Assembly: GCF_029227915.1 (NCBI RefSeq)
Contig: NC_079884.1
Span: 11,222,001 to 11,286,000, forward strand
Length of the DNA stretch: 64,000 nucleotides
Source: Hydractinia symbiolongicarpus
Lineage: Eukaryota; Cnidaria; Hydrozoa; Anthoathecata; Hydractiniidae
Direction: 5' to 3'
Shown here: positions 39,803 to 51,650 of the stretch, piece after piece
Layout of the letters: every line of letters starts with the position of its first letter
Numbering within the stretch: the first letter of the stretch is position 1
Notes under the pieces: generated by a model
Database searches by the model: none
What the model was told of the DNA's origin: nothing
The model's input: only the letters and a program-made list of their open reading frames with translations
Position numbers and translations under genes: made by a program

Positions 39803-39904
39803 ATTTTTCTCGACGACGGGCAATACCGCAAAATATGGGCCCATCGTCAAGAGCGCTAAGCCAATCAGAATGCCTAAAAACCCGTATTGCCCGCATTGAA
39901 AAAT
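39803..39904. repeat. Palindromic MITE-like repeat, related to copy 1
   Basis: The arms ATTTTTC...CGGGCAATACCG and CCGTATTGCCCG...GAAAAAT are inverted. The segment ATACCGCAAAATAT recalls the 39019 element, and both adjoin an AACCGTCT or AGACGGTT motif. Confidence 0.7.
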
Positions 39905-40922
39905 CCAGACGGTTAACAATTTTTCAAATGAAATCTTGAATATTATTTAGTGAGTTCATAATTTCGCCAATTTGGACAAAATCCGTAAAGAAACGCGAAA
40001 ATAAGTAACGTTAAATAATAAAAGGACCGAAGCTAAAATAGGTGAAAATACAGTTACTCATTTTTTTACTGTTAGAAAAAAATGAGAGTATTAATTCATA
40101 TGCTATTCTTCTGCTTCCCCTGTTCCCGCCATTTGTTTCATCCCAACCCCAAGGACTTTTTTGGTTTTTTTTACATGGAGACAAAACCGGAAAACAACCG
40201 GAAAGCAACCTTGTTCCTAGGGCTCTTCTCCGCCTATAATATCTCGATGGGACAACCGCCCATTAGAATATCATGGGTGTGCAAACAAAATCTGCCAAAA
40301 AATAAATATTCTTTGATTACTTCAATTTCAATCCTGTCTATTACTTAACGGAGAACTAGGTGAGAATTAAGTCAGAGGAAGTGTCAAATGTAGACCTTCA
40401 AAAATATATGTAAATTTAATGGATTCGAAAATAGCCTGAAGAAGAACACCTCGATTTGAGATTTGAAGTTTTTGAACAGAATGGAAATGCTGGAAAAAAA
40501 TTATGCTAAACCAAGCAAATAAATATTTATTGGGACCCAGCCCTCTCGGCTTTACACGACTTTGAAAAGTATTTGAAATTGAAGATGATATAAATGAATG
40601 GTATGAATGAAGATTTTTAACGATTATAAAAGATTTATTTTGACATATTTATGTATTGTCTTATCAAAATAACAATTTTTCGAAATACATTTTTTTTACT
40701 GCAGTGCCACTTCAATTGTGAAATGAAGAATTTGCAGAATTCCTCAATTTAATTCTTCTTTCTCATACCAATTTTTTCTACGTACACGCTTTTTTGTAGG
40801 AACCAGTAAAATCTGTTCTTATTATCAAAGCCTTCTTTGCCCTGATTTGTTCTTATCATTATTTTACACAATTTCAGAATTCAGCCTTGTTGTTCTTAAT
40901 TTGCAATTTATGTGAAAAATAG

Positions 40923-41021
40923 GTGTTTTTGTTGCTAAAAGAGCTCATCGATTACGTTCATGAACAACGAGCCAGAAAAAAGAAACGATCACAACCAAGT
41001 GCTAACTTGGAAGAAAATTAA
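40923..41021 (+). other. Candidate terminal coding exon, function unknown
   Basis: Thirty-two codons plus TAA behind an AG acceptor, encoding VFLLLKELIDYVHEQRARKK and then a Lys/Ser-rich end (PSANLEEN). Codon use and composition look coding. No upstream exon could be linked with confidence. Confidence 0.35.
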
Positions 41022-42773
41022 CATCATGCATTGTTCCTATCTTATGAAAACGTTTAGGTTCAGGTTGTTTATAGTTTTGAAAACACTATTTTTAGGTTAA
41101 TCAACTCTTACAAGGTATAACAATAAATATTCATTTCTGCTGTGGAAACTTTCTATTTTAAGAAACACTCAATTTGTTCTGATCACAAAAACACAATGAA
41201 AGAAAAGAAACACGTCAGAGGTGTAGCTGCAGGATTTCATTTAAAGGGGTAAGATTGTTAATTTGTGGACTTTTTTTCATATTAAACATTTAAGGTACGG
41301 TAACCCCCTGAGACACATACTCAGTATAATTTAAAATATCCCCTCTGTTCGCTATATTAACCCTAGCAAATATATATATTCTGAAATCCAAATAAATTAT
41401 CTCTAGAATGATGATAAAATATTTTCATAAAAAAAATCCAAAAGGTAGAAAAAAAGTTATATACGAATATTCACCCTTCCAGTTCATTTTGTCGATCACT
41501 CCCCTCAGTAAAGTTTTTGTTCGTTGAAAAAAATATCATTGCGAAGCTCTTATTCAGCTCTAAAAAACATTGCTTTTTTTACTCAAAACAACACGTGGTT
41601 CCAAAAATATAGCATATTTTGTGTCACAATAGCTGTTTTATGACAGATTTATCTATTTTTAAGCATGATAGATCAATAACTCGATATTTCCTCACTTTCT
41701 GCGTTAAAAAAACAAAGTTTTATAGCCAAAGATATAATTGTCGCAACAAACTTGTTTTCGTACAATTTCGACAAGATGGAGGGGAGTGTTCGACAAAAAT
41801 ATATACCGTTACGACTGAAAATTTTATTTCGAGAAAAAGCAAATCAAAGACCTTTGCTTTTAGCTGCAAGAATCATGGTTACACCCACTTAAACGTTATG
41901 AATAATTAATAACTCATGAACTTTGGGTCTAGTTATTGTTAAACAGACAACAGGATAACATGACATAACAGGATAAAAAATAAAGAAATAAATTAAAAAG
42001 GTATAGATGATAAATAATAATATATTTGTATAGATTATTAAAGTGTAAATATTTCCTATGTTAATGTAGAGATACAATTTTTTATTCGTTCTGCATAACT
42101 CTCTTTAATTCATATACAGATTAAATATATTTGAGGGATTGTAAACTTTGAGCACACTATTGAAAACACTAAAAGATAAAGAAGACTTTTCTTCATTTTA
42201 TCACTTTTAACAATAAATATTTTTAATTCTTTTTTAAAAAATATCAGGAAATTATGCCAAAGAATCAAAATTAAAAAAAATATTTTTTTTAAAAAAAAAA
42301 GTCCCTTCTGTGCTTCATTAGTCTCGATAGTAAAAACGGAGACAAAAAAGGAGCCCATTTTAGAGTTCTACCGGCTAAAGCCGTAGAACAATAAAATCGA
42401 AAATATAAAAAATAGCTAAATTGCGTAAGAAATAAATATGTTTAATTAAATTTCATTTGAATTGCCTCCATTGACAACACCCCTGGACGTCTTCATTGTA
42501 TTCCAATGCGCTTACGCACATAAGTTTGCCTGGACTGTTTTTCACACCATTTTTTGATTTTTTTTTGTTTTCAACAAACAAACGCCTATAATATGCTCAA
42601 AAATTGTCGCTTGTCAAACTTTAATATCTAGAAGAAACCATTATAATATACGCATTCAACTGAGTAAGCTCGAAGTAAACAATATAATGCCGAAAATGAT
42701 AAAGGAGAAATTTCTATTCGGTATAATAATTAAACTAGGTAAAACTGTGCGAAGTCAAACTGCGCATTCATGA

Positions 42774-45700
42774 ATGGGAATGCGAGGCCAAAGTGGATTG
42801 TTTGTGACATTGTCGCTTTTGTTGGTCTGTAATGGGCGTGCCTTTTATATGGATGGTAAGACATATTGCTCTGTCTTGCTATTTTTTTGTCAAAACGAAG
42901 GAATAAGCTGCAATCTGGCTTTTAAATTACAAGAACATCCAAATTTTAGCTGAGTCTAACACTCGATCAGTACTTTTTCAGTACAAAATGTTCTCTTATA
43001 TGTGTTTCGGAAAAGTCACAAAATTAGATATTTTGACAAGAAAACAAGCAAATATGATATGATCCGCCGTATTTACTAATTGACTGTTAAGCTGTTTAAA
43101 ACATGGTTAAAGAGAGGAAAACGGGACTATCCATCTAATAAAACATTGGTTACACTACAAAAATATTACCTATACGCCGTCAATTGTTTTAAGAAAATTA
43201 TGATAAAAAATATTCAGATAAGTCGCATTTTATACGTTAAGAAAATTGTGTCTAATGATTGAGCCTCAGGCTTGAAATATCTTCGTATAATGTTTCTTAT
43301 AAAATAATCCTTGTATAAAAAAGTGTGCATTACAAAATTATTTTGGTAAAGATTGTCATTCTTACTGTTATTGTAGAAGATGATACTGATGAAAAGTTGG
43401 AAGAAACGAAGATAAACAAAAATAAAGACTTACCAACCGCGAAGAAAATATCTGGTTACTTTATACCTCCACAAACTGGCGAATACAAGTTTTACAGTAG
43501 CTGCGGAGCAGCGTGCAAAATCTACTTGAGTGGAAGAGATAGTCCAAATGGTAGAAGAATTATCTCGCAAAATGAGAAAACTAAACCTGGTGATTTTGAA
43601 AGGTACGCAGATAAGCTAGTTCTGATAACATAGTTTTGTAGATTTTTTTAAGCAATCGTCATTAACACACAGAAAATATACAAAAAGACTCTGAACATAT
43701 TCGTGTGAATGGGTTTGGTTATTTCTTGAAATAGTTAAATACACGTGTTTTTTTAAGAAACTGCTTGATTAGATAACCACAATGCAACCGGATTTCGCCT
43801 GTTCAAATTCAATCAAACTTGGCACAGTACGTCACAAAAGGAACAAAATGGCGGCAATAAATTTTGCTTGCGTCGGCATATTTTCTGTGATGTCATCAAA
43901 AGCTTGAAATTTGTTCAAAGTGCCACTATCTGCTTAAAATTCAATTACTTTAGCTCTAGAGCGAATTTTTACATTTTGTTTGAAGTATCTGAAAGCTAAA
44001 TAAAAGTTATTTAACATATCTTCCGGTTTTTACATGGATCATACGAAAAGTTGCGAAATATTGCCGAAAATCCGTTTTTTTCCGATTTTTGGGTAAGATC
44101 CGAAAAGTCGGAAAATTCGATTAATCCTGTGTCCAAGACATGGAAAATGATTCTTCTTGATGAAACAAAGTTGTAAGTTTCAAGTTCTAAGGATATTATA
44201 TTTTCTCTATTATAAGGGTTTCTTAGAGATTTTTAGGGGTAGTTTCGAGTAATAGTCAATATCAAAGCCTCTGAAAGGCACGGGATCTAAAATTTGGCAT
44301 GCAGGTGTCTGATAGACACAAACATTAAAACTCAGTAAGTATCATAGCAATGCAGCATAGCGTTAAGGAGTTCTTAAAAAAACCGTTTATAATATTTATC
44401 TTTGATTTCCTTTCCACGGGTAAAAAGTTCGTGTTATCCAAAGAATTAGCCTCAAGTGGATGAAAAACGGGTCGAGTTATCTGAGATTCGAGTTAACCGG
44501 AGATTTTTATAAGAAAGTATTGCCGCAAGTTTCAGGGACCCAAGAATTTTTTTTAAGATAATGAAAGTTTGACTGTATAACAAAAACGGAGTGTTAATGC
44601 ATTGCAAAATAAAAAAAATTGGTGATCCAAAATTTACAATGTTTCGATATTCATTTGTTTTTGTTATTTCAGATATGCAGACCAGGCATCGCACTTGATA
44701 TACCTCGAAAAGGGACGAAAATATTTCATGAAGGCAACGACGAAATCAACAGAAGAGAGTAGAGATCCACAACTCTCCATCGGAGTTGTTCTACCAGATG
44801 ATGTCAAGTTATTTCCTATATCTAAAACATTCATGAAGGATGTGTCGATTGAGAAAACACCTCTTGTGTCAGCAGATACAGTTGAGAGGGCGGAAAATGT
44901 GCGAACTAAAGTCATGGACAAACCTAAACTCTTTGAAAGTAAGCTTCTCTCAAACGTTTTGCAGATTCTTTTGAAGTAACAAGTTTGATTAAGTCAAGCC
45001 AATGATATTAGCCACAAAGGGTTTTAATCTCCAATATTTGCCAAAAAAATTGTGCTGTTAATAATAGAGTGGGTAAAGTAAATAAAATCTAGGCGTTATC
45101 ATTTTTTGTTTTGATATGATCTTAGGAAGTTTGAGTAAACGTGGAAAACGGTACAGAAGAAAGCACAACTCAAGAAGAAGGTTACAACGCAAGTTGGAAC
45201 AGATTAACCATTTCATCAAAGTATTAGAACGGACAAAGGATGAAGAATCAGTATTCGATCTCAATTTAAAAGATTTCATGAAAACAATGCATCAAAGCAT
45301 TAACAGATACGTGCCCAAATCTAGAAAGCATTCGAATCCAGTTAAAGAAGTATCTACAAAAAGCAAAGATGATATCGATAGTGGCAGTGGTCATGAAGAC
45401 AATGAAAGAGAGAACGCCTCGATTAGACAAACAAAATTGAGATCAAAATTAAAGGAGAAGAATATATATCGTTTGAAAAAAGTAAAGACAACTAATGGTA
45501 TTAATAGGTCGTTTGGAAAAGCTACTGATTTGAAAGAAATCACGACGAGTAAATCTGAGCCTCATGATACGCAGAAAGTGATAGAATTATTCGATGCTTT
45601 GCAAAACAACTTAGATGCAGAATCTAAAAAGAAAAGAAAGAATGTTAAACGTTATCATAAGAACTTTGAAGACCTCATTAACCAAATCAATGCCTTAAAG

Positions 45701-48398
45701 GAAGCTGTCATTAAGCACGAAAATAAACGTCATAAGCATGGGAAAATAAAACATCATTCATGGAAGAAAATAAGCAAACATCCTGTGGAAGAAATCGAGG
45801 TGCACGAAGAAGTTGACCACTATTCAAACAAAGAAAAGGAAGACGAACACAGTGATGACAGGAAAACTGAATCGCATCACCAGAGATATGATGAACACGA
45901 GGATGAAGATAAACACGATCATGAAAATGATGAACATTCACATGACGATCATGAGGTACACCATTATAAAAACAATGACTTTTCTACAGTCCATGATGAC
46001 GCACACAAAGCTTCATCTGCAGATGAAAACGAAGATCATGAGCACGATTCAGCAGTAGTTGAAGTGGAACAAACGCAAGAAAAACAAGGCCACGAGCATC
46101 ATCATACTGATAGTCATATAGAAGAGAAAGAAGGAGATGAAAAACAAGCTCATTATGCTGCACATGATAGGAGTGAAGAAAAGCATGAAGATTTAACGCA
46201 CAGTCGAAGTGTTGCTGATGTAGAAAATCATGGAGAAAATCATGAAGAATTAAGTGAAAAAGAAAATGAAAAACCAGCTCCTATTGCCAGTGAAAATCAT
46301 GATAATGAAGCTCCGTCTAGCAAACAAAACAACTTTCATGTAACACAAGAATTTGAAAACAAACCAAAAACAGAAGACCAATCAAACAGCGAGGTAGAAA
46401 ATCATGCTGAAAACAAAAATATCGAAACAAATCACGCAGATGTTAAATCAGAAGGATCAGCTGTAAGTAACTATCATAGTAACACTGTTCAATCAAACGA
46501 TCCGTTATTTGAAAAGCATGCAAAAAATCAGGAGAACGAGCAAGAGTTTTCCTTTCAATTTGAAAAGCCTGTAAAAACCTCGGAACCTAAAGTTAATGTG
46601 AGTTATGACAACAACATTATGGCACAACAACAACAACAGCTAACCCCAAAAGAAGGCATGCAAAGTACGGAAGAACAACAGCATGCTATCGATCTAGAAA
46701 ACGCGTTGAATCGTGCTGGGATATTTTCTGCTGATGAATCTCTCTTTCGATTCAGACCTGTTAAAAGTTACGCAGACATTATTGGGAAGAATAACGGACT
46801 CAATGCAGCAACTGATCAACTTATGACGGCGTCGACTGGTCATGTTCAACACAATGAAATGGATGAACCAGTAGTTAGACATGCTGATACAAAAAATACG
46901 AAGCTGTTCAATGAAACTTTAAACAGTGAAGACGTCAGGGCGTTAGAAGACACTTTATTTAAAGCATTTCAGGAAAGAATTGTCAACAAAAATATAGATC
47001 GTGATGCTAATGGTGTACAACGGGTTAATGTAGAACGCAAGAAGCTAGATGATTCAAACACTGATGTAAAAAGTAGGGAGTCGCCAGCGATGGTTATAGA
47101 CACCGCAAGCTTAAAAAGTGTACTTGAACAAGCATTAAGTAAAAGGCCTCTTAATGAAGTTGTTAATCATATGCCAACTAGTGCAATTGAAAGTAATTTG
47201 GAGGAGAAGCAATCCATATCAAACAGCATAACAAAAAGTAACGGGTTATCAGAAAAAGAACATGAAATATACAAACCACTAGATCTTTCAAACTCTGGCA
47301 AGAATATCTACATTCCAATGTCGAATATTTTAAATATGTTTGGAAAGCCATCAAACAGTTTAACTAACCGTGATTCAGAAAGGACATCAGCCATCAACTA
47401 TATTGAAGAAAAGGCAAAACAGATAGACTCTCCATCTAAAAATTATCCTTCCTTCGATCAAGAGAGCATAAACAATTTTGAAGCCAAACTCAAGGGAAAA
47501 GCTGAAAATGAAAAAAGTCCCATACAAGTCACAGTTGATGAAAATTACAACAGGGTGATGGAAAATGCGCAAGGTAACCAACTCCATGGTAGGGATCGGC
47601 AAGATCTATCAATACCAATTGAATCAGCTCCCATACCTCAAGTTTCTGATAAGCAAATGTACGACAAGATAAAGTAAGTTATGTCAACTTATATATTTAC
47701 ACAAAGTTTGCCCGAACGAAGTTATTTTTCCAATTCAAAAACTTCTTTAATTTAAACAATTTTTTAGATCCCTACGGCGAAATTCTCTCTGTAATTCTAA
47801 TCATTGAGATATTTACAATCGATCTATCTTTTCATTTTTGATTTTCAATTGTTTTAATTTTTCAAAGAAACAACTTTAGAATATCCTGGAAATGTGTTCC
47901 CTGGATGATATAAGAAGAATAATATTTCCATTTTTTACCTTTCATGCTTTAAAATTCGAATTAAAGAGACTTCTCATAATTCGAATTTCTCTCTTACTAA
48001 AACGAAAATTGATCCCTTTTGAAATAAAGGGAACAAGGAGGTAAAGAGGTTTGGTTATCGGTTAGTTTTCTAAATGGTTAAGGTTAGGGTCAGGTTAAGG
48101 TTACTGTTAGTCCCCTTTGGGAAAGGATGACCAACAAGTATCCAATGGCTAAATAAAAAGTTGATACAGAGTTTTTAGTTCTGTTTACATTTCTTTCAGC
48201 GATTTGATCAAAGAAATCAATGCTATCAAAATGGAAATCGTGGCTATGAAGAGAAATAAAGTGTTTCGTTCTAGTTACAAAAAAAGTCTAGTCACAAAAC
48301 TAAATATGAAAGAGAAGTTGCTCTCAGTATTGCAAGCGAAAAAGAATGAAATTACACGACCAAAAACTAGAAGAAACTATGTAAATAAACCAAAGTGA
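42774..48398 (+). CDS. Secreted PA14-like, His/Glu-rich protein, unknown function
   Basis: Exons 42774-42855, 43377-43602, 44673-44938, 45126-47673 and 48200-48398; 3321 nt, 1106 residues, all in phase. Residues 1-23 are a signal peptide (hydrophobic core LFVTLSLLLV). Residues about 45-150 resemble PA14-type domains of fibrocystin-like proteins (SGYFIPPQTGEYKFYSSC, then IYLEKGRKYFMKA); PA14 domains often bind glycans. A polybasic block at about 195-212 (SKRGKRYRRKHNSRRR) could be a proprotein-convertase site. Residues about 388-553 are extremely rich in His, Glu and Asp. The rest is low-complexity and polar with a short poly-Gln, and the C-terminus is Lys-rich. No enzyme motif is seen. It could be an extracellular-matrix, mucus or metal-binding protein; this is inference. 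AATAAA at 48904. Confidence 0.8.
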
Positions 48399-50210
48399 AA
48401 GTTTTAAACAAAGAAAACGCAGTTGAATGAAAAGTGAAAAAGATAGCAGCTTCTGCAGGAAACAATAACAGCTCCAACAAGAAATTTTACAGTTTGGATG
48501 GAAAAAACAGTGAATATTCAACATTTATGACATTGTAATCCTAACGGAATAGTTCTACCCAAGACGTGGTGATGAACAACCTCTTCCCGTGAATGTACTT
48601 TGTCTTATGCGTACTAGACGAAGAGAGATTTTACGTGAATCATTTGTATATATATTAAGATTAAATTAAAAGGAAAAGTTTAACCTTATGTGGTGGATTC
48701 TACAGTTATCTAACTTAATCATAACTACCGATCCAATAGGGCTGAAACTTGGTGACGTTTACTTCCTATTGATTTGGCAACTTTTAGTTAAAAAAAGTTT
48801 GAAATTCCATTTAAGAAGTTGCCATGGCAACCATGTTACTAGTTTTTTTAAGCATTGTTTTTACTCCACTTCTGTATTGTTTCGAAAATTAATTTATAAA
48901 GGTAATAAAGTAGGAACTATTTAGAAAAAAAATTTCTTTGAAACCAATAAAACTAACAAAATTGCTGACATCAGCAAGTCTTTATTTTATCAATCAATTT
49001 CTTTTATGCTGTATCCAATAGCAATCATTCACAGGTTATTTAAGAAGGTTAAATTCACCCTCCTCTCAAGGTTATTAGATTTAAAAAAAGTCCAGGGTTA
49101 AATTATATTTTATTTATACAGGAGTATACAAGCCCTGCCAATTTGATAAATAAATTTCGCTAATATCCATTTTATGTAATGTGATGCTCTCTATTTCAAG
49201 TTTGTTTTTGTTCGTTAGCTGTAAAATAACTGTAATTTGTCTTAATAATACAAGCGCATTTGAAAGTCTTGTTTCATTTTCGTTTTTTCATCCTTGTCGT
49301 TCATATCAAATTGAGAGAATGATAGATTTTTTCGCAAGATTTAATGCCCGCGAAATATTTTCGAGCACTTAAATTGCGAAAATTAAGGAGTAAGTAATGA
49401 ATCATTTTTTGTATAGTTAACAGAAAATTGTGTTTTCATATATACAAAATCAACAAACCATTGTGAAACTAGACTCAGGAAGAAAACAGATAGAATAAAA
49501 TCAAAAAATTGTGATTACTAATTCCACACTGTTTTGCTCTAAGCAAAATTTTGAAATCATTTAAACTTTTTCTGCGGACAGGAGCGAAGACTAATAAAAA
49601 ACAGAATAATCAGCAAATTAACCAATCAAATTTAAGAACTATTCTTATTCTTTTTCTATGAATCCGTTTTGTTCTTGGTTAAAAATCCGACTTCAAGTAA
49701 TTTGTTGGTGAGATTACAACAGCCTGAGTATTATGTGACGTACGTTTAATTTCTTAACCTCTCCCGCACTAATTATCAATTTCAATATGTGAAATAAATA
49801 TTTATAATTACTTTAATAGTCAAGTCAGATCAAAGAAATAGTCGTTATATTTTCAGGGGGTATATACTGGAGGTTCATAAATTCAATAAAGGAATATGTA
49901 TTAGTGATTTAAACCCTGGTTGTTATAGGAGTCAACCTGGTAAGTGGAGAGGTGCGTACCTATTTCAAACTTCTATTTCTGATAGAAATTTACTCTATTG
50001 AAAGGTCGACTGTACCTCACCAGCTTATACAAATTAAATTATACCCCCTGTACGCAGAAAATATGTTTATCTAGGAAATTTCCGATATCAGTGAAAAGAG
50101 CAAAATCTAAACGATTAAAAGTGAAATGTGTTTTAAACAAAAATTATTTTTGTAGCTATTGGTACACCTTTAACAAATTATGAAATTATGAAAAATACTG
50201 AGCGGAAGCA
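48399..50210. other. Intergenic region, PA14-like gene to LRR gene
   Basis: Holds the 3' UTR of the PA14-like gene with AATAAA at 48904 and a second near 48945. The rest is AT-rich. I see no exon or structured repeat, apart from a segment near 48703-48845 resembling the dispersed CCATTGGCAA-type repeat. Confidence 0.5.
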
Positions 50211-51650
50211 ATGTTAAAACTACCAGCAATTAAGTCTTCGAGAGGTGTTATTGCTCATAAAGTAGAAGAGACAATTTCGCATCAAAAAATTGACGAAAAA
50301 AAAACAGTTTTGCAAACTGGTGACGCAGACGTCAAAGACAAAGTGCAGGAAAAATGCAAAGCTGGAGATAATAATGATTCTGCAAGAACGCATGCGCAGA
50401 AAGTTAAACCAACCAACAAATTATATTTAAAAACATGTGAGATCTTTCGTTCAGTACCTTTACATCAAGTATCAATATGTCTGCAGTATAAGAAACCATT
50501 CATAAATTTGAGGCATATGCACATATCAACAGCGGACTTCAAAGCATTGTTTTTTTGCTTACGTAGCAATAATCACGTGACAAAAATTAATCTTAAAGAT
50601 ACAAATTTAAATCGCGACGTTTTTGCTGATTTACAAATGTTGTTGAAGAAAAACTCATCTATCACAAACTTGAACTTATCATACAATAATTTCAGTGGAT
50701 TGGGAGCTAAACTACTGGTCAACGTATTAAAAAGCTCGGCGGCTTTAACATCTTTAAAACTTCGATCAACATCTCTACGTGATGCAGATGCACTCTATTT
50801 ATGTCGCGGTATAGATAAAAGCGAACATTTAAGAAGACTGGACTTGAGTCACAACTCATTTTGCGAACAAGGGGGTAAAGTGCTAGCAAAAATGATATTA
50901 ACAAACAAAGGCCTAGAACACTTAGATTTGAGTTGGAATCATATTCGACTTTCCGGTGCATGCGCCTTGGCAAAATCACTTAAAAACAATAATTGTTTGC
51001 AAAAAATTTCGCTTGCGTTTAACGGGTTTGGCGATGCTGGGGCTAAGTCGTTAAGCTGTTCATTGGTGCGTAACAAAACATTATGTTCTCTGAACGTTAG
51101 AGACAATAGGATCACAAACGAGGGCGCTTACTACATTGCTGTTGGTTTGTCTCAAAACAAAGCCTTAAAGGTTCTCGATATCAGTTCAAACCTGATTACC
51201 TCGAGTGGAGTCCAGTCGCTTTTGACGGGCGTAATTAAAGGTAATACCTTGAATGAACTTTACTTGCATAATACATCTCCTGACAAAACGTGCGAGAAAG
51301 CAATCCAGATTTTGCGTCAGCGAAACCCAGAGTTTCGCATAGAGCATGGAATGATGTGTACGTCCGAGCATGAGAATGAAATAAATGAAGACTATATCAT
51401 AAGGCTTGAAGTACTTGAACTTATACGGCAGTACATGGTAAAAGAACGATTACGCATGTTAGATTTATTTAAAATCTGGGACAAGCAGAAAGATGGGAAA
51501 ATAACGAGTGATGAATTAATAGCAGGTCTTAATGATGCAGGTATCCCAGTAACAAAAGATATTCTGGAAAAAACATTTCGGAAATTGGATTCCGACCAAG
51601 ACGGGTTTATTGATTTTGCAGAATTCAACGCTCTATCATATTTGAAATAA
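50211..51650 (+). CDS. Leucine-rich-repeat protein with C-terminal EF-hand pair (LRRC74-like)
   Basis: A single exon of 479 residues. The start is secure because TGA lies in frame 12 bases upstream. Residues 1-80 are charged and probably disordered. Residues about 120-371 form nine ribonuclease-inhibitor-type LRRs, each exactly 28 residues (for example LRRLDLSHNSF, LEHLDLSWNHI, LKVLDISSNLI). A helical linker follows, then two EF-hands with loops at 424-435 (D-K-Q-K-D-G-K...E) and 460-471 (D-S-D-Q-D-G-F...E). The second loop is canonical; the first has Gln at position 3. This suggests a calcium-responsive binding scaffold. The closest family I can name is LRRC74; no enzymatic domain or NACHT is present. 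The lack of introns is unusual next to its intron-rich neighbours. Confidence 0.88.
   Translation: MLKLPAIKSSRGVIAHKVEETISHQKIDEKKTVLQTGDADVKDKVQEKCKAGDNNDSARTHAQKVKPTNKLYLKTCEIFRSVPLHQVSICLQYKKPFINLRHMHISTADFKALFFCLRSNNHVTKINLKDTNLNRDVFADLQMLLKKNSSITNLNLSYNNFSGLGAKLLVNVLKSSAALTSLKLRSTSLRDADALYLCRGIDKSEHLRRLDLSHNSFCEQGGKVLAKMILTNKGLEHLDLSWNHIRLSGACALAKSLKNNNCLQKISLAFNGFGDAGAKSLSCSLVRNKTLCSLNVRDNRITNEGAYYIAVGLSQNKALKVLDISSNLITSSGVQSLLTGVIKGNTLNELYLHNTSPDKTCEKAIQILRQRNPEFRIEHGMMCTSEHENEINEDYIIRLEVLELIRQYMVKERLRMLDLFKIWDKQKDGKITSDELIAGLNDAGIPVTKDILEKTFRKLDSDQDGFIDFAEFNALSYLK

Larger units (their letters stand above)
37031..42773. other. Intergenic region, ELAV-like gene to PA14-like gene
   Basis: Contains the ELAV-like 3' UTR and two palindromic repeat copies (39019-39107 and 39803-39904). 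Two exon-like terminal segments are listed separately (38602-38678 and 40923-41021). The rest is AT-rich without supported coding sequence. Confidence 0.5.
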
